Of a stretch of 64,000 nt of DNA, positions 25,465-33,866 are shown one piece after another. This DNA comes from Rubrivivax sp. (lineage in GTDB: Bacteria; Pseudomonadota; Gammaproteobacteria; Burkholderiales; Burkholderiaceae_C). The stretch spans positions 62,001-126,000 of the forward strand of contig JADJYX010000041.1 of assembly GCA_016719535.1 (NCBI GenBank), given 5' to 3'. The notes beneath the pieces are model-generated. The model was not told the DNA's origin. It worked only from the letters and a program-made list of their open reading frames with translations, and did not search any database. Position numbers and translations under genes: made by a program. Within the stretch, counting starts at the first letter, position 1. Every line of letters begins with the position of its first letter.

Positions 25465-28239
25465 ATGATGCATCGAAAGACTGCAGGAATGGCGGCGGTG
25501 GCGACGCTGCTCGTTGCACTGTCTGCCTGCGGCGACAAGCCGGAGGCAGCCGCCTTGGCCACTGCCACGGAGGCGCTGGCAAGCAAGGACGCTGGCGCCG
25601 CGGTCGTCGAGCTCAAGGCACTGCTGGAACGGCAGCCGCAGTCCGCGGCCGGAAGGTACCTGCTGGGCAAGGCCTTGCTGGCCCAGGGCAATGCCACGGC
25701 GGCCGATATCGAACTGGCCAAGGCCGAGGACTTGCGGCATGACCCCAGCCTGGTGTCGCCCGAGCGCGCACGGGCGCTGGTCAGCGCCGGCCAGCCCGGA
25801 AAGGCGCTGGAACGCTACCGTTCGACCACCTTGGCCGACCCCAAGGCCGACGCCGAACTGAAGGTGACGCTGGCCGGCGCGGCCGCAGCCACGGGCCAGC
25901 AGGCGCTGGCCGAGACCCTGCTGTCCGAGGCCGCCAAGGGCGGGCCCGAAGTGCCTCGAGCGGCCATGCTGCGGGCGCGGCTGGATCTGGCGGCGGGGCA
26001 GGCCCCGGCCGCAATGGCGCGGCTGGACGCGCTGACGGGCAGCACTGGCCCCGAGACGGCCGATGCCTGGGTGCTCAAGGGTGAGATCCAGCAGTCCCAT
26101 TTCAGGAATACCGAAACCGCGCTGGCGGCATTCCGCCAGGCCTTGCAGGCCGACCCTGCCCACGTGGCCGCGCACCGCGGCGCCGTGCTGCTGCTGCTGG
26201 CCCGCGGGGACACGGCCGGCGCGGCCGCCCAGCTCGAGGCGCTCGAGCGCGCCAAGCCCAACCAGGCGGCTGCCAAGGTGCTGCATGCGATGGTGGCCCT
26301 GGCGAAGAAGGACTACGCCGGCGTGCGCGACAAGGTGCAGCCGCTGCTCAACGCATCGCCCAACAACCCGGTGCTGCTGGAACTGGCCGGCACCGCAGAG
26401 TTCAACCTGAATGCCTTCGACAAGGCCGAGTCGCTCCTCAAGACCGCGCTGGACCGCGCCCCCAACCTGGCGATGGCGCGGCAGAACCTGGCGCAGCTCT
26501 ACCTGAGGCGTGGTCAACCCGACCGAGCGCTCGAGACCCTGGGACCGATGCTCAAGTCGGGCACCATGCCGGCCGCGGTGCTGGCGATGGCGGGCCAGGC
26601 ACACCTGCTCAACGGTGAACCGGCGCAGGCGCAAAAGCTGTTTGCGGCCGGACAGGCCTCGAGCCCCGGCGACGACCGCTTCCAGGTCGGCCTGGCCGTG
26701 GCGCGGCTGGCGCAGAACGGCAGCCCGGCCGCGCTGGCCGAACTGGACGCGCTGGCACGCCGCAGCCAGACGGTGACCGCCGACGTCGCCCTGATCGCCC
26801 ATCACATGCGCAGGAAGGACTGGGCGCGTGCGCTGGCCGCGATCGACGGCCTGGCGCGCAAGCAGCCCGATGGACCGATGGCTCACCTGCTGCGTGCCCA
26901 GGTGCAGTCGGCCCGCAACGACCGCGCCGGCGCCCGCACCAGCTACGAAACTGCCCTGAAAACCGACGCCAGGTTGCTGCCGGCCCTGCAGGGTTTGGCC
27001 GGGCTGGACATCCTCGACGGCAAGCCCGAGCTGGCGCGCCAGCGCCTGGCGCCCCTGGTGGCGGAACGCCCGGCGGACGCCCGCGCGCAACTCGCCCTCG
27101 TGCACCTGATGGACCGCATCGGCACGCCGCCCGAGGACGTGGTCGCCCAGCTGGGAAAGGCCATCGCCGCCAGCCCGGATTCGGTGGCCCTGCGGCTGCA
27201 ACTCGTCAACACCCTCCTGCGCAACGGGCAGGTCACCACCGCCAAGACCGCAGCGGCCGACGCGGTAGCCGCGATCCCGGGCAATGCCGAGTTGTTGCAC
27301 GCACAGGGCCGGGCCTCTGTGGCCGCCGGCGATCACCAGCAGGCCGTCTCCGCCTTCAACGAACTGACACAGAAGCTGCCGAAGTCACCGCAACTGCAGC
27401 TCGATCTGGCCAGCGCACGCATCGGGCTCGGCGATATGGCGGGTGCCGAGCGTCACCTGCGCCGGGCGCTCGAACTGGCGCCCGAGATGGCCGGCGCGCA
27501 GGAGGCCCTGGTGGCGACACTGCTGCGCAATGGCCGCCACGACCCTGCGCTGACATTTGCACGCCAGGTGCAACAGCGCCAGCCGGCCAGCGCCGTGGGG
27601 CACTATTTCGAGGGCGATGTAGAGCTGCAGAGGCAGCGCTGGGACGCGGCGGTGGCCGCCTATCGGCAGGCGTTGCGGCTCGAACCCTCGGCCCGGTCGG
27701 CGATCCGCCTGCACACGGCGCTGCTGGCCGCCCGGCGCAGCGATGACGCCAGCACGCTCGCAAAGAGCTGGTCGGCCGAACACCCGGATCAGGTCGAGTT
27801 CATCGTCTACCTCGCTGACCAGTCCGCGTTGCGGGGCGACCTGGCTGGTGCCGAGGCCGCCTACGGCGACGTGTTGCGGATGCAACCCGCGCACGCCGGC
27901 GCCTTGAACAACCTCGCCTGGCTGCTGGCCCGGCAGGGCAAGCCGGGTGCCCTGGTGATGGCCGAGCGCGCCCGCACCGCCGCACCTTACAGCCCGGCCG
28001 TCCAGGACACGCTGGCGCTGGCGCTGGCGGCCGAAGGGCAGGTGAAGCGCGCTGTCGAGATCCAGACAAGGTTGGTCGAGCGCTTCCCGAACCAACCCGA
28101 TTTCCGCCTGCACCTGGCGGAACTGCTCGTCAAGAACGGCGACAAGTCCAAGGCGCGGGACGAACTGGACGTGCTGGCCCGGCTGGGCGACCGCTATCCG
28201 CGGCAGCGCGAGGTCTCGGCATTGCGGGAGCGTACTTGA
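25465..28239 (+). CDS. prsT: PEP-CTERM system TPR-repeat lipoprotein PrsT
   Basis: A 924-residue lipoprotein: signal peptide with lipobox LSAC (Cys22) and no obvious inner-membrane retention Asp at position +2 (Gly). The whole mature part is 20 or more TPR-like repeats (for example RYLLGKALLAQGNATAADIEL and NNLAWLLARQGKPG). Size and composition match PrsT, which accompanies exosortase/EPS systems that handle PEP-CTERM proteins. The exosortase and EPS genes usually found with it are not in the window, but a PEP-CTERM protein gene follows directly. A ribosome site AAAGGGAGC precedes two adjacent ATG codons; the first is used here. Confidence 0.88.
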   Translation: MMHRKTAGMAAVATLLVALSACGDKPEAAALATATEALASKDAGAAVVELKALLERQPQSAAGRYLLGKALLAQGNATAADIELAKAEDLRHDPSLVSPERARALVSAGQPGKALERYRSTTLADPKADAELKVTLAGAAAATGQQALAETLLSEAAKGGPEVPRAAMLRARLDLAAGQAPAAMARLDALTGSTGPETADAWVLKGEIQQSHFRNTETALAAFRQALQADPAHVAAHRGAVLLLLARGDTAGAAAQLEALERAKPNQAAAKVLHAMVALAKKDYAGVRDKVQPLLNASPNNPVLLELAGTAEFNLNAFDKAESLLKTALDRAPNLAMARQNLAQLYLRRGQPDRALETLGPMLKSGTMPAAVLAMAGQAHLLNGEPAQAQKLFAAGQASSPGDDRFQVGLAVARLAQNGSPAALAELDALARRSQTVTADVALIAHHMRRKDWARALAAIDGLARKQPDGPMAHLLRAQVQSARNDRAGARTSYETALKTDARLLPALQGLAGLDILDGKPELARQRLAPLVAERPADARAQLALVHLMDRIGTPPEDVVAQLGKAIAASPDSVALRLQLVNTLLRNGQVTTAKTAAADAVAAIPGNAELLHAQGRASVAAGDHQQAVSAFNELTQKLPKSPQLQLDLASARIGLGDMAGAERHLRRALELAPEMAGAQEALVATLLRNGRHDPALTFARQVQQRQPASAVGHYFEGDVELQRQRWDAAVAAYRQALRLEPSARSAIRLHTALLAARRSDDASTLAKSWSAEHPDQVEFIVYLADQSALRGDLAGAEAAYGDVLRMQPAHAGALNNLAWLLARQGKPGALVMAERARTAAPYSPAVQDTLALALAAEGQVKRAVEIQTRLVERFPNQPDFRLHLAELLVKNGDKSKARDELDVLARLGDRYPRQREVSALRERT

Positions 28240-28339
28240 TCAGAATCAATACGTGGACTGTCGAAAAATTTGTCACCAATTGCGCGTTCCATCGCCCGTC
28301 ACGGGGCCAAAGCATTGTCGATGTGCAACTTGGAAGGGT

Positions 28340-28357
28340 TTGGCACGACGAATGCTT
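28340..28357 (+). promoter_or_regulatory. Sigma-54 (RpoN) promoter of the PEP-CTERM gene
   Basis: TTGGCACGACGAATGCTT matches the -24/-12 consensus YTGGCACGRNNNTTGCW with one mismatch, and GG (28342-28343) and GC (28354-28355) are exactly ten bases apart. Transcription would start near 28367, about 40 bases before the start codon at 28408. Exosortase/PEP-CTERM genes are known to be RpoN-controlled with PrsK/PrsR in related bacteria, which fits. Confidence 0.8.
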
Positions 28358-28407
28358 GGTCCAAGGCGACGGGTGAGGACCCGGCTCACGGACACAGGGG
28401 AACCTTC

Positions 28408-29247
28408 ATGAAGCATTCGATCAAGATGATGGCGGCGGCAGCGCTTGCCGTGGTGGGCGTCAGCGCCCAGGCCGCATTCGTCACCGACTGGAGCTATTCG
28501 GTGTCGACCCAGTGGGTGACTGCCGGCGCCGGCGCGCCGACTTTCACTGCTGGTACGGGCACGCAGGTCATCACGTCCAGCGAACTCAGCTGGGGCGGCG
28601 ACAACAACGGCGGCGATGCGGGCGTGGGCAACCTCATCATTGGCGGCGGCGAGCGCAGCGGCCTGCGAATCCTGAACTCGCCTCAGAGCGGGATCGGTAC
28701 GCTGGATACCAATGTGCTGACTCCTCAGGGCGTGGCGACGTTTCAACACATCAACAACCCGCTCAACGGGGCCTTCGCGACGCTGAGGACGGCCTCCGTG
28801 CGCACCACGCTGACACTGACGCCGTTCAACCCGGTAGGCAGCGCCCTGGCAGCTCAGAATCTGACCTTCCAGGTCGATTTTGCCGAGACCTCGAATGACG
28901 GCTCCTGCATTCCCGAGGCGACGACAAACTGTGACGACGTCTTCGTTTTGGTCAATGCCAGTGCCCTGAACAATTCGTTCGTCTACGACGGCGTCACCTA
29001 TTTCGTGAGCTTCCTCGACCTGCAGAGCGGTCCGCTGACGCCGTTGAGCCCCCAGGCCTGTGCGGAAGCGGGCGCGGCTCCGAATTGCCTCGGCTTCTGG
29101 ACGGGGGAGGGGCAAGCCGAAACCATCGACTTCGGCCTGGTCATCACCGGCCAGCCGATCGTGATCCCGGAGCCGGGCGTGCTGGCGCTGGCCGGCTTGG
29201 CCATGCTGGGTGCCGTGGGCGCTTCGCGCCGCCGCCGGCAAGCCTGA
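28408..29247 (+). CDS. PEP-CTERM sorted exoprotein (THxN-like)
   Basis: A 279-residue secreted protein: signal peptide (residues 1-22, VGVSAQA), a beta-rich body with HINNPLNGAF resembling the THxN-type PEP-CTERM family, two Cys pairs (SCIPEATTNCDD and ACAEAGAAPNC), and a textbook sorting tail with Pro-Glu-Pro at 254-256, a hydrophobic span and RRRR near the end. Exosortase would cleave the tail, releasing the protein into the extracellular matrix. The start at MKHSIKMM follows CAGGGGAACC. A sigma-54 promoter lies just upstream. It is a likely client of the PrsT encoded directly before it. Confidence 0.92.
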   Translation: MKHSIKMMAAAALAVVGVSAQAAFVTDWSYSVSTQWVTAGAGAPTFTAGTGTQVITSSELSWGGDNNGGDAGVGNLIIGGGERSGLRILNSPQSGIGTLDTNVLTPQGVATFQHINNPLNGAFATLRTASVRTTLTLTPFNPVGSALAAQNLTFQVDFAETSNDGSCIPEATTNCDDVFVLVNASALNNSFVYDGVTYFVSFLDLQSGPLTPLSPQACAEAGAAPNCLGFWTGEGQAETIDFGLVITGQPIVIPEPGVLALAGLAMLGAVGASRRRRQA

Positions 29248-29257
29248 CGCAAGGGGT

Positions 29258-29279
29258 GGCAGCCGGCGTGCCGGCTGCC
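29258..29279 (+). terminator. Hairpin after the PEP-CTERM gene
   Basis: Perfect 10-base stem GGCAGCCGGC / GCCGGCTGCC with a 2-base gap, 10 bases after the stop codon. No T-run; probably an RNA-stabilising hairpin ahead of the stronger terminator at 29291. Confidence 0.6.
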
Positions 29280-29290
29280 CCTTAGACAAG

Positions 29291-29318
29291 AAGGGCGGAA
29301 CCATGGTTCCGCCCTTTT
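29291..29318 (+). terminator. Intrinsic terminator of the PEP-CTERM gene
   Basis: Perfect palindrome with 12-base arms (AAGGGCGGAACC and GGTTCCGCCCTT, 29291-29302 and 29305-29316) followed by two more T. Bidirectional in form. The group II intron remnant begins six bases downstream. Confidence 0.85.
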
Positions 29319-29323
29319 GCTTG

Positions 29324-30399
29324 GTGCGCCCGGCACGGGCGCACTCTTGCGGGTGCAAGTCCCGCCGTAAGTTGATCACAGCGAACGAAGCGAAGCGCAA
29401 CTGCATGAGGGTGACCGAGTGTGGAGAGGAAGCGTGGAGCGAAGCTGCGAGCCGATGAACAAGAATCGGATAGAAGGCGCTGCCGAGCAGGGCGAGCGGG
29501 CCAAGAACCGCAAAGCTCTCGTGATCAAGGCGAGGTGGCGTAGATCCGGCGGTTGTGCAGCGAAGGAGTGCGTTCTTACCCGGGGAGATCTCGCCTCGTG
29601 GGTGAAAGCCCGACGGTGTTTGCCGGAGCGAGAAGTCAGCAGAGGTCGTAGTAGTCCGAGTCGGGGGCCGTTGAGGCAGGACCAAAAGGGGGAGGGACGA
29701 ACGAGTGAGTGACCGAAGACATGGGGATGTCAAAGGCCATGCGTCAGATGCCGGGGCGACCTGGGCGGGCGGGCGTAGCGCACGGTGAAGCCGGGCGTGA
29801 TCTTGCCAGCGACGAAGCCGGCCCGCCCCGAGACCGGGCGCAGCGGAGCGGGGGGGGGGCCGGCGGGGAGGCCCCGCCGGGCGCAAGTTCCTGGGCTGAG
29901 CTGTGGGTGGCCAAGGGCCGAGAAGTCAAATGTGCTGTGGCGCACAAGGCCATGGACAACTTCAAGGCCCGCATCCGGCAACTCACACGCCGCTCGGGCG
30001 GGCGCAGCATGGAGCAAGTGGTGCAGCGGCTGCGGCCGTACATGCTGGGCTGAAGGCGTACTTCGGGCTGGCGCAAAACCCAGGTCTGGCGCAAGCTGGA
30101 CGAATGGTTGCGTCACCGCCTGAGGGCCATCCAGCTGCGGCACTGGAAGCGGCCGGCGACGATCTACCGGGAACTCCAGGCGCGCGGAGCAGGGGACACC
30201 GTTGCAAAGCGGGTGGCGGCCAACAGCCGCCGCTGGTGGCGCAACAGTGACGGCCTGCTCGAGACCGTGCTGACCATCGCCTACTTCGACGGGCTGGGCG
30301 TACCCAGACCTCATGACCTCAAGCCTCGAACCGCCCGGTGCGGACCCGCATGCCGGGGGTGGCAGGGCCGCCCCTATGATGGAGGCCCCCTATGCCGAT
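29324..30399 (+). mobile_element. Degenerate group II intron
   Basis: The left end is GTGCG (29324), the canonical group II 5' start, followed by the conserved GGGTGCAAGTCCCGC and a dense run of ribozyme-like sequence without coding sense to about 29700 (including GTGGGTGAAAGCCCGACGG and GGTCGTAGTAGTCCGAGTCGG cut into two motifs). Domain IV holds a gutted reverse-transcriptase gene. A domain V hairpin is visible at about 30328-30362 (CCGCCCGGTGCGG, ACCC, GCATGCCGGGGGTGG). The right end is placed at CCGAT (30399). Total about 1.08 kb against about 1.9 kb or more for an intact element, so it cannot move itself. Insertion just behind an intrinsic terminator recalls class C introns; the class was not established. 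Confidence 0.8.
29709..30316 (+). pseudogene. Remnant of group II intron reverse transcriptase/maturase
   Basis: Only the ends of the intron-encoded protein survive. The start (MTEDMGMSKAMRQMPGRPG) runs to about 29890, then the text jumps to the maturase region (LWVAKGREVKCAVAHKAMDNF, SMEQVVQRLRPYMLG). The whole reverse-transcriptase core with its YADD box is gone. A base is missing at about 30051 (GGCTGAAG where GGCTGGAAG is expected) and again near 30081. The remaining frame continues as VWRKLDEWLRHRLRAIQL, KRVAANSRRWWRNSDG and IAYFDGLGVPR, the family C-terminus, with its stop displaced. Clearly a decayed gene. Confidence 0.85.
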
Positions 30400-30424
30400 G
30401 CGGCGGCATCTGCCGCCCTCGCGC

Positions 30425-32125
30425 TCAACTCCAGATCACCGTTCCGCGCGCGCTGTACCAGCGCCCGACCTGCGGTTCGACCGCCCCTTCGATGCGCGCG
30501 CGGCGGATCTTCATCGTCGGCGTCAGCAGGCCGTTCTCGATCGACCAGGGCTCGCCGGCGACGACGATCATGCGCAGCTGCTCGTAATCGGCCACCTCCT
30601 GGTTGATCTGGTTGAGCAGCGCGGAGAGCTCGGCCTCGACCTCGGCGCGGAAGGCGGCGTCGGACTGGCGCGGGCGCAGGTGCTCGGCCAGCACCACCAT
30701 CGCATAGGCCGAGGGCTGGCCGACGCCCGAGACCATCGACATCTCGATCATCGGGTGCGCATTGATGCGGTTTTCGATCGGCGCCGGCGCCACATATTTG
30801 CCCTTGGCGGTCTTGAACAGCTCCTTGGCGCGGCCGGTGATCTTCAGCATGCCGTCGGCGCGGCGCTCGCCCAGGTCACCGGTGCGGAAATAGCCGTCGT
30901 CGGTGAACGATTCCTTCGTCAGCTCGGGCTGCTTGTAGTAGCCGGCACAGGCCGCGGGTGACTTGATCAGCACCTCGCCGTCGGGCGAGAGCCTGACCTG
31001 CACGCCTTCCATCGGCACGCCCACGTAGCCCGGCTCGCTGAACTGGCCCCACGAGGTGTGCGAATACGAGTTGTCCTCGGTCATGCCGTAGCCCTCGTAC
31101 AGCTTCAGGCCCAGGCGGCGGTACCAGCGGATGAGGTCGGGCGGCAACGGCGCCGATCCGCTGCCGGCAAACATCACGTGGTCCAGCCCCAGGCCCTTGC
31201 GCACCTTCTTGCCCACCAGCTTGCCCAGGATGGGGATGGACAGCAGCCGGTCGAGCTTGGCCGGCGGCATCTTCGCGAACACCCCCTGCTGGAACTTGAC
31301 ATACAGCCGCGGCACGCTGATGAACAGCGTGGGCCGGGCGCGCTGCAGGTCCTGCACGAAGGTGTCCAGCGCCTCGGCAAAGAAGACGTGCATGTCGCCC
31401 GACCACAGCGACGAGGCCTCGACGCAGCTGCGCTCGAAGCTGTGCGCCAGCGGCAGGTAGGACAGCACCCGGGCATCGACGCCGGGGCCGATCTGCCGGC
31501 GCGTGAATTCGGCAAAACCCTTGCCGGCCGCCGAGATGGCGCGGAAGCTCTGCATCACCCCCTTGGGGGTGCCGGTGCTGCCCGAGGTATAGATCAGCAT
31601 CGCCAGGTCGTCGGGCTTGCGCGCCGGCTTGCCGGCCACGGGCTGCGTGCGTGCGACGATGGTGTCCCAGGTCTCGAAGTCCTTGCGCGCGCTGTCGGGC
31701 GCCAGCGGGAAGGCGATGCAGGGCAGGCCCTGCGGCACGCCGGGCTTCTGGTGCTCCCAGGTGTCGAGCTTGCCGACGAAGAGCAGGCTGGCCTCGCTGT
31801 GCGTCAGCACGTAGCGGATGGTGTCGGCCGTCTCGGTGGGGAAGATCGCCACCGTGGTATAGCCCGCCATCCAGATGGACAGCTCGGCCATGAAGAAATG
31901 GGCGCAGTTCTTCGACAGGATGGCCACCCGGGAGCCGGGCGCCAGGCCGCGGCTTTGCAGGTGGGCGGCCATGCGGCGCGACTGGTCCATCGCCTGCGCC
32001 CAGGTGTAGTCGACGACCTGGCCGCCGCCGGTGGGCTGCGTCAGGTAGGTCTGGCTGGCACGGTTGGCCTCATGGTCGTAGACACGATCGAGGATCGACG
32101 GGCTGGGCGGGGCTGAGGTGTTCAT
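30425..32125 (-). CDS. Long-chain-type acyl-CoA synthetase (AMP-forming)
   Basis: A 566-residue adenylate-forming enzyme. Start at MNTSAPPSPS (32125) after AAGGAAGGACC. Motifs in order: YTSGSTGTPKGVMQS (ATP loop, near residue 190), YGMTEDNS (A5), GYFRTGDLG (A7), GRAKELFKTAKGKYVAP (A8) and LTPTMKIRRARIE at the C-terminus. The insertions and the KGKYVAPAPIE form are those of long-chain fatty acyl-CoA ligases. It acts in the cytoplasm, converting fatty acid, ATP and CoA to acyl-CoA. It stands alone, divergent from the aldehyde dehydrogenase at 32265. Confidence 0.88.
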   Translation of the reverse strand: MNTSAPPSPSILDRVYDHEANRASQTYLTQPTGGGQVVDYTWAQAMDQSRRMAAHLQSRGLAPGSRVAILSKNCAHFFMAELSIWMAGYTTVAIFPTETADTIRYVLTHSEASLLFVGKLDTWEHQKPGVPQGLPCIAFPLAPDSARKDFETWDTIVARTQPVAGKPARKPDDLAMLIYTSGSTGTPKGVMQSFRAISAAGKGFAEFTRRQIGPGVDARVLSYLPLAHSFERSCVEASSLWSGDMHVFFAEALDTFVQDLQRARPTLFISVPRLYVKFQQGVFAKMPPAKLDRLLSIPILGKLVGKKVRKGLGLDHVMFAGSGSAPLPPDLIRWYRRLGLKLYEGYGMTEDNSYSHTSWGQFSEPGYVGVPMEGVQVRLSPDGEVLIKSPAACAGYYKQPELTKESFTDDGYFRTGDLGERRADGMLKITGRAKELFKTAKGKYVAPAPIENRINAHPMIEMSMVSGVGQPSAYAMVVLAEHLRPRQSDAAFRAEVEAELSALLNQINQEVADYEQLRMIVVAGEPWSIENGLLTPTMKIRRARIEGAVEPQVGRWYSARGTVIWS

Positions 32126-32264
32126 GGTCCTTCCTTGGGATACGGGCGCGGCGACGCGCAGCGCCGGCACGGTAGCGCCAAGGCGCGCCCGATGGCACCG
32201 GATCAACCCTGCGATGGAGTGCGCTGCCTAGAATGGGCTGCACCTGACCTTGCCGGAGAAGCCC

Positions 32265-33698
32265 ATGCGCGAATACCTCAATTTCTACATCGACGGCCAA
32301 TGGGTCGCCCCGGCCGTGCCGAAGACGCTGGACGTCATCAACCCCGCCACCGAGGCCGTGGCCGGCCGCATCTCGATGGGCTCGGCGGCGGATGTCGACC
32401 GCGCCGCGCGGGCGGCGCGCCGCGCCTTCGACGCCTGGTCGCAGACCCCGCTGGCCGCGCGGGCGGCGCTGCTGGAGGCGATCGTCGCCGAATACCAGAA
32501 ACGCTACGCCGACATGGCCGCCGCCATCACCGAGGAGATGGGCGCCCCGGCGGCACTGGCCAGCAAGGCACAGGCCGCGATGGGCATCGGCCACCTGCAG
32601 ACCGCCTTGACCGTGCTCAAGTCCTATGCCTTCGAGGAAGCGCGCGGCAGCACGCTGCTGCGCAAGGAGCCGATCGGCGTCTGCGGCCTCATCACGCCCT
32701 GGAACTGGCCGATGAACCAGATCGCCTGCAAGGTGGCGCCGGCGCTGGTCGCGGGCTGCACGATGGTGCTCAAGCCGAGCGAGATCGCACCCTTCTCGGC
32801 CCAGGTGTGGACCGAGATCCTGCATGCCGCGGGCGTGCCGGCCGGCGTCTTCAACCTGGTCAACGGCGATGGCCCCACGGTGGGTGCGGCCATCGCCGGC
32901 CACCCCGAAGTGGACATGGTGTCCTTCACCGGCAGCACGCGCGCCGGCATCGAGGTGGCGCGCAACGCGGCGCCCACGGTCAAGCGCGTGCACCAGGAAC
33001 TGGGCGGCAAGAGCCCCAACATCATCCTGCCCGATGCCGACCTCCAGCGTGCCGTCACCGCCGGCGTGCGCGGCGTGATGAACAACAGCGGCCAGAGCTG
33101 CAACGCGCCGACGCGGCTGCTGGTGCCCCACAGCCTGATGACGGAGGCGCTGGCGATCGCCAAGGCCGCCGCCGAGGCGACCACGGTGGGCGCGCCCGAC
33201 AGCGGTGCCAGCATCGGCCCGGTGGTATCGGCCGCGCAGTGGGACAAGATCCAGACACTGATCAGCAAGGGCATCGAGGAAGGCGCCACCCTCGTCGCCG
33301 GCGGCCCTGGCCGCCCCGAGGGCCTGGACCGCGGCTGGTACGTGCGGCCCACGGTGCTGGGCCACGTGACCAACCGCATGACGGTGGCGCGCGAGGAGAT
33401 CTTCGGCCCGGTGCTGGTGGTCATCGGCTACGACAGCGTCGACGAGGCGGTGCAGATCGCCAACGACACGCCCTATGGGCTGGCGGCCTATGTCTGGGGC
33501 GCCGACCTGGAGCAGGCCCGCCGCGTGGCCAGCCGGCTGCGCGCCGGCCAGGTCAACCTCAACGGCGCCGCGCCCGACCTGATGGCGCCCTTCGGCGGCT
33601 ACAAGCAAAGCGGCAACGGCCGCGAATGGGGCGACCACGCCTTCGGCGAATTTCTGGAGATCAAGGCCGTGCTGGGCTGGGCGCCGAAGCAGGGCTGA
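32265..33698 (+). CDS. NAD(P)-dependent aldehyde dehydrogenase
   Basis: A 477-residue ALDH-superfamily enzyme. Start at MREYLNFYID (ATG 32265, six bases after GGAG). Visible blocks: ITPWNWPMNQIACKVAPAL, FTGSTRAGIEVARNAAPTV, the general-base Glu in HQELGGKSPN, the catalytic Cys in NNSGQSCNAPTRLL, and EEIFGPVLVVIGYD. Closest in form to broad aldehyde dehydrogenases of Burkholderiales catabolic clusters. It is first in the plus-strand run leading to the amine dehydrogenase, so it may oxidise the aldehyde released from the amine. Confidence 0.88.
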   Translation: MREYLNFYIDGQWVAPAVPKTLDVINPATEAVAGRISMGSAADVDRAARAARRAFDAWSQTPLAARAALLEAIVAEYQKRYADMAAAITEEMGAPAALASKAQAAMGIGHLQTALTVLKSYAFEEARGSTLLRKEPIGVCGLITPWNWPMNQIACKVAPALVAGCTMVLKPSEIAPFSAQVWTEILHAAGVPAGVFNLVNGDGPTVGAAIAGHPEVDMVSFTGSTRAGIEVARNAAPTVKRVHQELGGKSPNIILPDADLQRAVTAGVRGVMNNSGQSCNAPTRLLVPHSLMTEALAIAKAAAEATTVGAPDSGASIGPVVSAAQWDKIQTLISKGIEEGATLVAGGPGRPEGLDRGWYVRPTVLGHVTNRMTVAREEIFGPVLVVIGYDSVDEAVQIANDTPYGLAAYVWGADLEQARRVASRLRAGQVNLNGAAPDLMAPFGGYKQSGNGREWGDHAFGEFLEIKAVLGWAPKQG

Positions 33699-33866
33699 AA
33701 GCGGGCTCGAGCGCACCGCGCCACCGGGGCCGATCCGCCCGCCGCCAGACCGTCCGTCGAGCCGGTCGGCCGGCGGCTGAGAGGGCACGCCCCCTGGGAC
33801 AACCCGCATCGCGCCTTGCGCGAATGCGATATCGCCCTCGTCTGCCTGCGGCCTACAGTCGCCGCC

